A stretch of DNA of 64,000 nt, from positions 1 through 64,000 of the IMG/VR virus record IMGVR_UViG_3300046096_000464; one strand, 5' to 3'. Within the stretch, counting starts at the first letter, position 1. Each line of letters opens with the position of its first letter. This DNA is from a virus. Both the position numbers and the translations under genes were made by a program. Below, piece by piece: positions 16,298-24,305 of this stretch. The notes under the pieces were generated by a model. That model ran no database searches, had not been told where the DNA came from, and saw nothing but the letters and a program-made list of their open reading frames with translations.

Positions 16298-16501
16298 ATG
16301 GAAAATAAAGATACAACGTATGATAATCGAACAATAGAACAAAAGTTTGCTCAAATAACATTTGAAAAACAAGTGAATCAAATGAGTCACAAACAAGCAC
16401 AGCAATTTTTGATATATATGCACAAAATGAATACTATCAAAGAAAACAGTTATCAGGCTATGTTAAAGCAATCTTGGTTCAAAGATTTTGTCCATGACTA
16501 A
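16298..16501 (+). CDS. nblA: NblA-like phycobilisome degradation protein
   Basis: 67 residues. IEQKFAQITFEKQVNQMSHKQAQQFLIYMHK...SYQAMLKQSW follows the NblA pattern (LEQQFSIR.F..QV..MS...A..FL..L....-..Y..LLK.-W) along its whole length. NblA is a small cyanobacterial proteolysis adaptor that binds phycobilisomes and targets them to Clp protease during nutrient stress; copies are known in Microcystis phage Ma-LMM01 and Planktothrix phage PaV-LD. It overlaps the next ATG by 8 bases and sits next to thyX, i.e. an infection-metabolism operon that would free amino acids. Confidence 0.88.
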   Translation: MENKDTTYDNRTIEQKFAQITFEKQVNQMSHKQAQQFLIYMHKMNTIKENSYQAMLKQSWFKDFVHD

Positions 16502-16781
16502 AAGAAGAACTATTTTTCAAGTAATATGCTTTGAACATGAATATTTGGTCGTTAGTCGTCCTTCTATGGATGAAAATGAACTGATCCGTATACTACTACA
16601 CACATTGAGTGAGGAATTTAAGAATAAAGTCTCTAAGGGATTAGTAGACTGGATTGAAGGGGTATACTTTGTCGCTAAATTAGAGGATGCCGCTGGTTTT
16701 GATAAGGTATACCACATCACCAATATCGAGGAAGATATATTCCCAGTGCCTAGTTGGGAAGAACTATTTTTAAGAGGATAA
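16494..16781 (+). CDS. Hypothetical protein, 95 aa
   Basis: Start taken at ATG 16494, overlapping the nblA stop (ATGACTAA). A compact alpha/beta sequence with AAGFDKVYHI and a C-terminal FPVPSWEELFLRG. Translationally coupled to nblA and 4 bases before the RNA ligase gene. Family not recognised. Confidence 0.6.
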   Translation: MTKRRTIFQVICFEHEYLVVSRPSMDENELIRILLHTLSEEFKNKVSKGLVDWIEGVYFVAKLEDAAGFDKVYHITNIEEDIFPVPSWEELFLRG

Positions 16782-16785
16782 AATC

Positions 16786-17625
16786 ATGACAGAAGCAGTA
16801 CATTATCCATTTCCCAAGATCGCACAATTTAGAAATGTAGTAAAGTTGGCACAAAAAAACTTTGATACATTCATGCCAACCGTAGTACCTTATATTGGAA
16901 GAATTAAAACTAACGGTTCCAACTCAAGCATTGTGATCAATAAAGATGGTAGTTTTTATGCACAATCTCGAAAAAAAATTATTCATCCAGATAATGATAA
17001 TTATGAATTTGCCAAATGGGTGTTTGCTAATATTGTAGAAATACAAGAGGTAGTAAAAAATGATATTATTAATACATTTGCTGATGTAGAAAGTGTAGTT
17101 CTATATGGAGAATGGATAGGTAATGGTGTCCAGTCTGGGGTAGCAGTATCAAAAATTCATAAAACATTCATAGTATTTTCTATCAAGGTGATATACCCCA
17201 ATGAGTTAGAACATTTTTATAATAACTTTATTGAATTTGAACCAAACCGTGAGATAGGATTGTACCATATAGACAACTTTCCAACTTACGAGATAGATGT
17301 TGATTTTAAAAATCCACAAGCAGCACAAGATTTATTGGTACAATATACTAAAGAAGTAGAAACCCATTGCCCAGTCGGTGCATATTTTGGAGTCGATGGT
17401 ATTGGTGAAGGATTAGTATTTTCACCAAAATATGCTTATTCTCACCTTACTGATTTTGATTATGTATTTAAGTCCGTAGGGGAAAAATTTTCTGGTCTGG
17501 GTATTACTAATTATTTATCTGGGATTAAATTGACGGCAGCAGATGAACAAAAATTAATCAATCTCTGTCTTCAAAATAATATTAAAGATTTTGATTTTTC
17601 CTTTTATGAAGACCACGTTTGTTAA
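16786..17625 (+). CDS. RNA ligase (Rnl2-like), C-terminally disturbed
   Basis: 279 residues. The nucleotidyltransferase motifs appear in order: I, RIKTNGSNSS with nucleotide-accepting Lys41; III, VLYGEWIG near 111; IV, GIGEGLVFS near 207; V, FKSVGEKFS near 228. Such ligases seal nicks in RNA, for example repairing host-cleaved tRNA. The last residues, SFYEDHVC, run into the 3' end of an opposite-strand HNH gene (44-base overlap), so the original C-terminus seems to have been replaced by the insertion; VAFPLWL encoded on the plus strand just past the HNH gene (around 18370-18393) may be the lost end. Confidence 0.85.
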   Translation: MTEAVHYPFPKIAQFRNVVKLAQKNFDTFMPTVVPYIGRIKTNGSNSSIVINKDGSFYAQSRKKIIHPDNDNYEFAKWVFANIVEIQEVVKNDIINTFADVESVVLYGEWIGNGVQSGVAVSKIHKTFIVFSIKVIYPNELEHFYNNFIEFEPNREIGLYHIDNFPTYEIDVDFKNPQAAQDLLVQYTKEVETHCPVGAYFGVDGIGEGLVFSPKYAYSHLTDFDYVFKSVGEKFSGLGITNYLSGIKLTAADEQKLINLCLQNNIKDFDFSFYEDHVC

Positions 17626-18367
17626 CTCTTCCGTTACTTTTAAATGAAAATCCATTGCTACCATCTTTACATCTTTTATTAATCTGATAACGGGATAATT
17701 TATCTTTGTTTAATTCTGACATCGATGCTTGGTTTGGGGAATCAAATATACCAAAAGGTGTAATAAATTCTCCAAGAGAAGTAATTTGTCTAATTAGTTG
17801 AGTGTGTTCTTTAGTTTGTGGACGAGGAACACCTGAATATAAATCACTGAGTCTTTTGATTCCTTCTGGGGAAATATTATTAACCCCTTTTCTAGATTCA
17901 CTTTGTTTTTTTCTTAATTCAACACCTTTAGGAGATTGTCTATAAATTTTAAAAGATTCTTTCATTTTAGCAACGGTACTGGGATCGTGCATTGGATTTG
18001 TTAATCTCATTGCTGCTGAGTTGGCAATTCTAGCTTGCTCAAATAACTTAGAAGATACATTTAATCTACCGGAATTACATTCACCAACTCTACTCATGCT
18101 ACCAAATGCTTTTAACATTAAAAATCTTTGTCTGTTCTTGGTAAATACTTTAGATAGAATCCAATGTGCAATAAAATGTTGTCTGGCGGTAAGTTTTACT
18201 AAATTTTTAGGTTCTAATCTAAATTCAGAAAATATGCTTATTGGCAAAATATGATGATTTTCTGAGTAATCATTCAGATCTGATTTACAATTTATAATGA
18301 ATTTTAAGTATCGGTTTAAATAGTGATAGTTTACCTCAAATGAATTGAATAACATTAAATAATCCAC
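17582..18367 (-). CDS. HNH homing endonuclease with NUMOD-type repeats
   Basis: 261 residues. ENHHILPISIFSEF...NLVKLTARQHFIAHWIL is an HNH core of the phage HNH type (His-His, Asn, His). After it come NPMHDPSTVAKMKES-type NUMOD3 DNA-binding segments and a C-terminal specificity helix. It is antisense to and overlaps the end of the RNA ligase gene, the typical position of a free-standing homing endonuclease that has invaded a gene. Not related to the smaller HNH family scattered elsewhere in the window. Confidence 0.85.
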   Translation of the reverse strand: MDYLMLFNSFEVNYHYLNRYLKFIINCKSDLNDYSENHHILPISIFSEFRLEPKNLVKLTARQHFIAHWILSKVFTKNRQRFLMLKAFGSMSRVGECNSGRLNVSSKLFEQARIANSAAMRLTNPMHDPSTVAKMKESFKIYRQSPKGVELRKKQSESRKGVNNISPEGIKRLSDLYSGVPRPQTKEHTQLIRQITSLGEFITPFGIFDSPNQASMSELNKDKLSRYQINKRCKDGSNGFSFKSNGRVNKRGLHKRKNQNL

Positions 18368-18431
18368 CGTGGCATTTCCCCTTTGGTTATAAAGTATTAA
18401 TTATATTTATAGTAAATTAGTAGGAGAATAT

Positions 18432-18836
18432 ATGAGATTATTAATTAAACAAAGTAATAAAGAATTTATTCTAGAAAATGTAGAATTGAATAATAATCCT
18501 CTAGCGGGGAAAGGAACTTTCTATGCTGGAAATAACGTTTCTACTATTGGTAAAGTACAAATTGAAGGAATTGAAGATATTAATGCGATGGTTACTTGGT
18601 TACTAGATACTTCATCAGAAAACCGAGTTGCACAACAACTTCGGATATTGAAAGAATTGGGAACGCCTATGGATGACATTAAATATATCAAATGTTTAAT
18701 TGACGCAGTATTAGATGATATTGATTCAGATCATAAGGATGACATTATCAGTTCAGGATTACCTAATAAAGTAATTTATGGAAAATTAACTAAAAGAATT
18801 AAAGAATATTACCAAAATACTTTGCAAATTTGGTAA
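18432..18836 (+). CDS. Hypothetical protein, 134 aa
   Basis: 134 residues with an AGGAG-type ribosome-binding site (GTAGGAGAATATATG). N-terminal beta-rich segment (MRLLIKQSNKEFILENVELN), C-terminal helices. No motif recognised; flanked by the HNH gene and a strong promoter/terminator pair. Confidence 0.65.
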   Translation: MRLLIKQSNKEFILENVELNNNPLAGKGTFYAGNNVSTIGKVQIEGIEDINAMVTWLLDTSSENRVAQQLRILKELGTPMDDIKYIKCLIDAVLDDIDSDHKDDIISSGLPNKVIYGKLTKRIKEYYQNTLQIW

Positions 18837-18850
18837 AGTTGTGTTATAAT
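18822..18850 (+). promoter_or_regulatory. Sigma70-like promoter
   Basis: TTGCAA (18822-18827), 17-base spacer, extended -10 with TATAAT at 18845-18850. It starts only 12 bases before the terminator hairpin, so it may express a very short RNA. Confidence 0.6.
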
Positions 18851-18866
18851 AAAAAAGGATTGTGGC

Positions 18867-18932
18867 GACGGCGATTGAAGATATACTTAGTGATAAAGTA
18901 ATTTATCACTATATCTTTAATCGTCTTTTTTA
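18867..18932 (+). terminator. Long terminator hairpin
   Basis: GACGGCGATTGAAGATATA pairs with TATATCTTTAATCGTC, with a nested TGATAAA/TTTATCA stem and a T run. Together with the promoter 15 bases upstream it frames a possible ~75-nt attenuated or small RNA. Confidence 0.7.
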
Positions 18933-18956
18933 TTCTGATAAACATATCAGACATAC

Positions 18957-19031
18957 GTTGATAGGGGGTTAGAATGCCCTACAACGCATGACAACTTAAA
19001 TAATGACTACTAGTACTAAATCATAAAACTA
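18957..19031 (+). repeat. Composite intergenic module, forward copy
   Basis: Core at 18970-18988 preceded by GTTGATAGGGGG, which can pair with CCCTACAAC, then ATGACTACTAGTAC and an AAATCATAAAA tail directly before ATG 19032. Confidence 0.75.
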
Positions 19032-19259
19032 ATGCCAACCTACTGCTTCCGAGATACTAATACTCATGAAAGAACGGAAAAGTTCTTACGAATTGCAGAA
19101 TTAGATCAATACAAAGAGGACAATCCACATTTAATACAAACTCCAGTGATCCTGAATGCCGTCGGGCAAATTGGTGGGATAAAGATGGATGACGGATTTA
19201 AGGATCTAATGAATAACATCAAGAGAAATACTCCGGGCAACTCTATGAATAGCTTTTAG
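19032..19259 (+). CDS. FmdB-like small protein without zinc cysteines
   Basis: 75 residues. The opening MPTYCFRDTNTHERTEKFLRI and the glycine-rich GQIGGIKMDDGFKDLMNNIK follow a small protein common in T4-type cyanophages and related to FmdB-like zinc ribbons, but the Cys pairs are missing (one Cys only). Probably regulatory; role unknown. Starts directly after a repeat module. Confidence 0.55.
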   Translation: MPTYCFRDTNTHERTEKFLRIAELDQYKEDNPHLIQTPVILNAVGQIGGIKMDDGFKDLMNNIKRNTPGNSMNSF

Positions 19260-19284
19260 GCGAGATTTATTAAATTTAATAATT

Positions 19285-19947
19285 ATGACCATAGAATTGG
19301 ATTTTTGGAATAACCAGCATTACGAAAGAATAGATATTGATGGGGTGCGGCATTATGACATATCTGGTCAATATTACCCATCAGTTACTAGTATAGTTGG
19401 GGAATTTGGTAAGGATAAATTAAACAAATGGAGGAAACGAGTAGGAGAAGTAGAAGCGCAACGAATATGTGATGTCGCTTCTGCCAACGGTACTTATATT
19501 CATCACTTAGCAGAACAATATCTATTGGGTAATCCAATAGATCATAAAGATTCTACTGGATTACAAAAGATGGTATTTGGTAAATTTAAAGAGTCTATCA
19601 ATAAGATCTCTAAAGTACATTTGCTTGAACATACTTTATATTCGCATAAACTTAAATTGGCGGGAACTGTTGATTGTGTTGGCTATTACAATGGTGTATT
19701 GTCTGTGATTGACTTCAAGACAAGCAAAAAAGAAAAACCAATTGAATGGATTGAAAATTATTTTGTACAAACTTGTATCTATGCTATGTGCATTTATGAG
19801 ATGTATGAAATATGGATTTCACAAATTGTATTATTGTTCGCATGTAGTGATCTTACCACACCAATTGTTGTAAAACAAATTGATCGCGAACTTATAGAGT
19901 TAACCAAAAAATATTATTATCATTATAAAAATAATCATGCTAAATAA
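19285..19947 (+). CDS. RecB/Cas4-like PD-(D/E)XK exonuclease
   Basis: 220 residues. YYPSVTSIVGEF (substrate-entry motif), HHLAEQYL (motif I helix, His-Leu-Ala-Glu), LAGTVDCVGYYNGVLSVIDFKTSKK (motifs II and III: Asp, Asp-x-Lys) and FVQTCIYAMCIYEMY (QhxxY motif) are all in order. Such exonucleases are common in T4-type cyanophages and process DNA ends in recombination or host-DNA breakdown. The ATG lies just after an AT palindrome (19267-19283). Confidence 0.85.
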   Translation: MTIELDFWNNQHYERIDIDGVRHYDISGQYYPSVTSIVGEFGKDKLNKWRKRVGEVEAQRICDVASANGTYIHHLAEQYLLGNPIDHKDSTGLQKMVFGKFKESINKISKVHLLEHTLYSHKLKLAGTVDCVGYYNGVLSVIDFKTSKKEKPIEWIENYFVQTCIYAMCIYEMYEIWISQIVLLFACSDLTTPIVVKQIDRELIELTKKYYYHYKNNHAK

Positions 19948-19960
19948 AAAAGGAATAGAT

Positions 19961-20197
19961 ATGTTACTAACAGATACACTACTTATTGCGGACAAATTTA
20001 ATAATATTATCGAATTTAATCGACATAAATTTGATAATTATCTAGAAACAATTCTCAATTATTGTATCGAGTATAATATGGAAATGATCCACGTTAAAAA
20101 ATTATTGAATCCGCAGATTTTGTCCAAAATGACAGCAGAATGCGAATCGGATAATTTAATCACTAGAACATCAAATACAGTATCACTGTTCGATTAG
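19961..20197 (+). CDS. 33: Late-transcription coactivator (gp33-like)
   Basis: 78 residues from ATG 19961, chosen over 19937 because AAGGA stands 8 bases before it. The pattern YLETILNYCIEYNMEMIHVKKLLNPQILSKM...N...RTS matches the short late-promoter accessory proteins of T4-type cyanophages. Position directly before gp59 and gp32 supports it (in T4 these genes are also adjacent). It would bridge host RNA polymerase to the sliding clamp at TATAAATA late promoters, several of which are visible here. Confidence 0.7.
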   Translation: MLLTDTLLIADKFNNIIEFNRHKFDNYLETILNYCIEYNMEMIHVKKLLNPQILSKMTAECESDNLITRTSNTVSLFD

Positions 20198-20209
20198 GAA
20201 GGATTATTT

Positions 20210-20806
20210 ATGGCAATGATGGGATATACGGCATACATTACATATATTGGGATCAAAACCCATTTCTGTAACAAATCTTATAACTATTTTAGACACAAAG
20301 GTGCAAAAATTACAGAAGGTGCGCTACAAAAACATCGAGATCGGTATTGGTTCATTCGATTGCAAGATCGATATAGTGATAAGGAGTTAGAAACATTCTT
20401 TCTGTCTCAATTCACTCAATACAATCATTCATATTGGGTGGGGGACTCCTTTTGTGATGTATGTCAAGATTCGTACACCAATCATAAGAAAAAGATTGCC
20501 AACCTCACCAGAACATTTAATCGAGAAATGAGAGATTTTTATGAAAAATTTCCAGATTGTGAAACTATGTATCAAACTACATCTGGATACCCAAAAATAA
20601 TCACTGAGTATATGGCAGATAGACTGTCACTAGAGACAGTGATTATGTTAGATGACATAAATGCCTGGACAGTAAATAATCCTAGCTTAGAGGGCATTCT
20701 AGGTGCGCCTATATTGAATAAAATTAACAAGTATCGACCATTTTTAAACTACAATATAGATCCTGTAAGAAAAAATTATAACGAATTAAATTTTGCAAAG
20801 CAATAA
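20210..20806 (+). CDS. 59: Helicase loader (gp59-like)
   Basis: 198 residues. KSYNYFRHKG then QKHRDRYWFIRLQDRYSDKELETFF...YWVGD align with T4 gp59 (QKRRDKYFFQKLSEKYKLKELALIF...AWIGD), and length is close (T4 217 aa). gp59 loads the gp41 helicase onto gp32-coated forks. AAGGA precedes the ATG, and gp33 and gp32 flank it as in T4. Confidence 0.88.
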   Translation: MAMMGYTAYITYIGIKTHFCNKSYNYFRHKGAKITEGALQKHRDRYWFIRLQDRYSDKELETFFLSQFTQYNHSYWVGDSFCDVCQDSYTNHKKKIANLTRTFNREMRDFYEKFPDCETMYQTTSGYPKIITEYMADRLSLETVIMLDDINAWTVNNPSLEGILGAPILNKINKYRPFLNYNIDPVRKNYNELNFAKQ

Positions 20807-20896
20807 TGGTACTATTTCAAAAAAACTTTTAAAGTAATTGTATAATTAGATTCATTTATATGATATTATTGATGTATACACAAACAAAAAAAATTA

Positions 20897-21085
20897 ATGT
20901 TAGTAATTGCTTGGATTCTTTCGGGAGTAATATTGAATGTGTTCATGATTAATAATAATGAACACGAAAATAATATTCTGATTATATTATTAGCATTCAC
21001 TACTAATATGATATTTTCTCCAATTTTATTGGTAACAAATATTTCGGCAAAAATTGCAAAAGAATCAAATTTTGTGTTAAAATAA
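20897..21085 (+). CDS. Small membrane protein, 62 aa
   Basis: Two hydrophobic segments (residues 2-17 and 27-50) separated by a polar NNNEHEN loop. It lies between gp59 and gp32 with a TATAATTAGATT box about 60 bases upstream. Could be a short integral membrane protein; no family recognised and coding status is not certain. Confidence 0.45.
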   Translation: MLVIAWILSGVILNVFMINNNEHENNILIILLAFTTNMIFSPILLVTNISAKIAKESNFVLK

Positions 21086-21115
21086 GATAACTTCCAACAA
21101 ACAAAAATATCTATT

Positions 21116-22027
21116 ATGGCTTTAGATTTACAATCATTCAAAACAAGACAACGCGCAACTAGTCTAAGCAACATTACTGATTCATTTGCACCAAAGAGTT
21201 CGGCGTATACTGATTCTCGTTATTGGAAAATCACTACTCCTGATAAAAAGGATGGCGCGGCAAATTCCGCTATTATTCGCTTTCTGCCCTCACATAATCC
21301 CGAAAAACCATTTGTTTCATCATTCAGCTATTCGTTTACTGGAGTAGGTGGGCAATATATTGAAAATAGTTTGGAATCTATTGGACAACTCGATCCAGTC
21401 AAAGAGTACAATACTAAACTTTGGAATAGTGGCGACCCAGAAAAAAAAGAAGACACAAAAAAACGTAATCGCAAACTACATTATATTGGGAATATCTTGG
21501 TGGTCAATGATGTAAGTCATCCCGAAAATAATGGAAAGGTGTTTTTGTATCAGTTTGGTTCCAAAATCATGGCTAAAATCACTGCCATCATGACTGGGGA
21601 TCCAGCAGTTTCTCAACCACCAGTAGATATTTTTGATTTTGATAACGGTGCTAATTTTTATTTAAAAATGCACTATGAGGGGAAAAGTGGATTTTATTCT
21701 TACGATTCCTCCCATTTTAATCGGGAATCATCTATTGGGGAAGAAGCATATCAATCTTCTATCATTCAACAGATTTATGATCTAGATAATTGTGAACCAG
21801 TAAAGTATAAACCATATGAAGAACTTCAGACTCGGTTCCGATTGGTAATGTGTCCGCCAAAAGTAGAAGATGAGTTTGGTCTGGCATCTCCCCCCCCTTC
21901 TCAAGTAGTGATCCCTACCCCACCAACTACCCCTCTAGTTAAAGTATCCATACCCCCAACTTCTTCGTCATCAACTGATGATGAGTTCTCTGATTTTGAC
22001 TCTCTGATTGACAACATTCCGTTCTAA
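21116..22027 (+). CDS. 32: Single-stranded DNA-binding protein (gp32-like)
   Basis: 303 residues. The basic N-terminal arm (LQSFKTRQRATSL), the OB-fold core (AIIRFLPSHNPEKPF, EYNTKLWNSGDPEKK, RKLHYIGNILVVNDVSHPENNGKVFLYQFG) and a Ser/Pro/Asp-rich acidic tail match T4-type gp32. It coats replication and recombination intermediates. Cys residues that bind zinc in T4 gp32 are absent: the CPVCEYN-type segment of relatives reads DPVKEYN here, so the zinc site is lost. A hairpin terminator follows at once. Confidence 0.9.
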   Translation: MALDLQSFKTRQRATSLSNITDSFAPKSSAYTDSRYWKITTPDKKDGAANSAIIRFLPSHNPEKPFVSSFSYSFTGVGGQYIENSLESIGQLDPVKEYNTKLWNSGDPEKKEDTKKRNRKLHYIGNILVVNDVSHPENNGKVFLYQFGSKIMAKITAIMTGDPAVSQPPVDIFDFDNGANFYLKMHYEGKSGFYSYDSSHFNRESSIGEEAYQSSIIQQIYDLDNCEPVKYKPYEELQTRFRLVMCPPKVEDEFGLASPPPSQVVIPTPPTTPLVKVSIPPTSSSSTDDEFSDFDSLIDNIPF

Positions 22028-22030
22028 TAT

Positions 22031-22060
22031 AAAAAGGATACTCATTGAGTATCCTTTTTT
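22031..22060. terminator. Bidirectional terminator
   Basis: AAAAAGGATACTCA pairs with TGAGTATCCTTTTT between convergent gp32 and gp53. A/T runs on both sides suit termination in both directions. Confidence 0.8.
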
Positions 22061-22668
22061 TAAATTTCTTCAAATTTGGTACCATCTTCAGTAAGTATAT
22101 TTGTATTATACCTGATAAGATTACCAAATTCGTCATCCATATTAAATACTATTGATGGGTTTAGTAATAGTATTTTTCGTTTGTTTTCATTCTGTTCTAC
22201 AAAATCTTCTCGGTATGTGATAGATGTTTTAGTAGTACTACCTTGATATAGTACTCCATCTATAGTTACAGAAAAGTCCGAATTGACTATTAGATTAGCA
22301 GGGATAATTACTTTTCCATTACTATTTTTTATCTCTACCGTTTTATAAAATTTAATAGCATTTTGATTAGGTAGTGTATATAATAATTTTTCCACTTGTT
22401 CACTATTGACCACCCAATCATTATTACTGGTGATATTATTGAATAGTAGAATAGACCAGTAATACTTAGTGTCTCCATAATAATTAAATGCTATCTGTTC
22501 TGGTCTTTCCTCATCTTTTACATAATATGTTGTATAGAATTGTTTGTTATTTTTTAATTCTTTTATGGTGATGAGTAATCGTCGAAATATATCCGTTACC
22601 TTTACATCTTCACCATTAATAGGATTAGTGATAGTGATTTTAGGATACTCGGTGAAATATGAAGTCAT
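22060..22668 (-). CDS. 53: Baseplate wedge subunit (gp53-like)
   Basis: 202 residues. MTSYFTEYPKITI, a DIFRR segment and the strongly diagnostic RPEQIAFNYYGDTKYYWSILLFNN identify the gp53 family (LysM-like wedge protein closing the T4 baseplate). Minus strand, last of a tail gene cluster reading leftward. A minus-strand TATAAATA box at 22705-22712 inside a repeat module lies 37 bases upstream and probably drives it late. Confidence 0.9.
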   Translation of the reverse strand: MTSYFTEYPKITITNPINGEDVKVTDIFRRLLITIKELKNNKQFYTTYYVKDEERPEQIAFNYYGDTKYYWSILLFNNITSNNDWVVNSEQVEKLLYTLPNQNAIKFYKTVEIKNSNGKVIIPANLIVNSDFSVTIDGVLYQGSTTKTSITYREDFVEQNENKRKILLLNPSIVFNMDDEFGNLIRYNTNILTEDGTKFEEI

Positions 22669-22689
22669 ATAGTGGATATAATAAATTTT

Positions 22690-22757
22690 TGATACCAGTA
22701 GTCATATTTATAGTTTTCCTGCGTTGTAGGGCATTCTAGTCCCCTATCAACGCATAT
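22690..22757 (-). repeat. Composite intergenic module, reverse copy with late promoter
   Basis: Minus-strand core at 22720-22738; TGCGTTGATAGGGG on that strand can pair with CCCTACAACGCA. The TATAAATA at 22705-22712 points toward gp53, showing that modules carry promoters. Confidence 0.75.
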
Positions 22758-22777
22758 TAATACCCGTTTAATTCTAC

Positions 22778-23803
22778 TTAGTATCCTTGATCGCATTCTA
22801 CACTGGTGATAATTTCGACCTCATGAAATGATAGGACAATTTCTATAGCCGCAGGAGCAGGTGTAAGTCTTCTAGTTGTTGTATCCTGACGATCATTTTC
22901 AGTGAGATGAGTCACCCATGCTCCATCTGGAGTATAATTAGTAGAGATTCCAGTTATGATCATTGGTTTTAATTTTGGTAGATGAAAAATTTCATCAGCA
23001 CCCTCAAACATAAATCTAACATCACAAACGTTAGGAGTAGTAAGCCAACGATCACCTAACGACGACAACAGATTGTTTGGGTTATCCTGATTTTCTTTGG
23101 TCAATCCTTGTCTACTATAATTAGGTAGTGCATTCATTCTTAATTTTTTAATTATATTGTAAATACTGCGTTGTTCAATTTGATTTCTGGGGACAAGCTT
23201 ATACTTTGCCGAAAAGGATCTTGGTTCCAATCCCTTGAAAATTTGTTCATGGTACGGATTTAAAATCTTACCTGCAAATCCTTGAGTGATAGCTTGTCCA
23301 GATGAGAATACGTTCAAGCCTTCGATTATACCTATGATTCCTTCAGGGATACCAGATGATGCCAATGATGCTAATGTTTCTGCGGTATTAGTTTGATCCC
23401 CCCCCCTAGCAAATTGTTCCGCGATAGTTGGAGCAAATCTGCCTATTGTTCTCAGATCCTCAAGGTTCCAGGCAATAGTGTCGTCGAACTGAATACTATC
23501 TGGCATAGGCAATCGAAATATATCAATCACATTACCTTTAATAAATCTTTCTCTCGCAATTCCTCTACCACCATTATCTTCACCAAATGGTGTTCTTTTG
23601 ATTACACTAGGAGGAGGTGCCCCTGGGATGGGTATTAATGGTGGGGTGTCTGTGGAAACAAAAAATTCTGATAAAGATACATATTTATATGTCTTTATTC
23701 TCATTTCATCTCCATACTCGGATAGGTTGTCTGGATAAGTATATATATTACTGTTTGGTCGAGTTTGAGGGGGGGTTTTCGATGATGCTAATATTTGTGG
23801 CAT
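22778..23803 (-). CDS. Baseplate tail-tube cap protein (gp48/gp54-like)
   Basis: 341 residues. The C-terminal half, NPYHEQIFKGLEPRSFSAKYKLVPRNQIEQRSIYNIIKKLR...FMFEGADEIFHLPKLKPMIITGISTNYTPDGAWVTH, is the gp48/gp54 tube-cap signature of T4-type phages. N-terminal 100 residues are Pro-rich. The protein would cap the baseplate hub and start tail-tube polymerisation. I cannot separate gp48 from gp54 by eye. Three bases separate it from the gp4 gene upstream. Confidence 0.8.
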   Translation of the reverse strand: MPQILASSKTPPQTRPNSNIYTYPDNLSEYGDEMRIKTYKYVSLSEFFVSTDTPPLIPIPGAPPPSVIKRTPFGEDNGGRGIARERFIKGNVIDIFRLPMPDSIQFDDTIAWNLEDLRTIGRFAPTIAEQFARGGDQTNTAETLASLASSGIPEGIIGIIEGLNVFSSGQAITQGFAGKILNPYHEQIFKGLEPRSFSAKYKLVPRNQIEQRSIYNIIKKLRMNALPNYSRQGLTKENQDNPNNLLSSLGDRWLTTPNVCDVRFMFEGADEIFHLPKLKPMIITGISTNYTPDGAWVTHLTENDRQDTTTRRLTPAPAAIEIVLSFHEVEIITSVECDQGY

Positions 23804-23805
23804 AA

Positions 23806-24246
23806 TTATACTCCTAATTCTTGTTCTGTAATTATTTTAAATTCCATATTTTTGGATCTACCGTACTCTTTTGCTGCATTCCATTTAGCTATATTTTTAT
23901 TATATAATACTAATGATTCGACATAACTTTTGGATATTCGTTTTGGCTTCTTAGGTGGCAAAGTTTGGTTCAAAGGCTTCACTTCGATCAGTATTAATTT
24001 TTCGATGCCATCTTTGGTTAATATTTTTATTAGGAAATCTACATAATAATTATGCGGAGTATTATTCTCGTCCAAATATGGGATCTTTACCCCTTCAGAA
24101 TTCCAACTTAATACATTTGGGTTAGTATCACATAAAACGCAGAACTTTCGCTCCCAGCTTGATCTGCATTTGATCGATTTTGTACCTACATACTTTTCTG
24201 GGTGTTTTGGTACATATATGGATTGGTGATAGTGCTTCCGACTCAT
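23806..24246 (-). CDS. 4: Head completion nuclease-like protein (gp4)
   Basis: 146 residues. KYVGTKSIKCRSSWERKFCVLCDTNPNVLSWNSEGVKIPY followed by YYVDFLIKI and LILIEVKP match T4 gp4 closely, with the Glu, Asp and Glu-x-Lys residues of the TnsA/PD-(D/E)XK fold. gp4 acts on packaged DNA at the portal during head completion. Adjacency to gp53 and to a gp2-like gene repeats T4 order. Confidence 0.9.
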   Translation of the reverse strand: MSRKHYHQSIYVPKHPEKYVGTKSIKCRSSWERKFCVLCDTNPNVLSWNSEGVKIPYLDENNTPHNYYVDFLIKILTKDGIEKLILIEVKPLNQTLPPKKPKRISKSYVESLVLYNKNIAKWNAAKEYGRSKNMEFKIITEQELGV

Positions 24247-24305
24247 TTTTCTGACAAATATTAATATAAAAAAAGGAAAAATTTGGAAACATGTAATAGT
24301 TTAAA

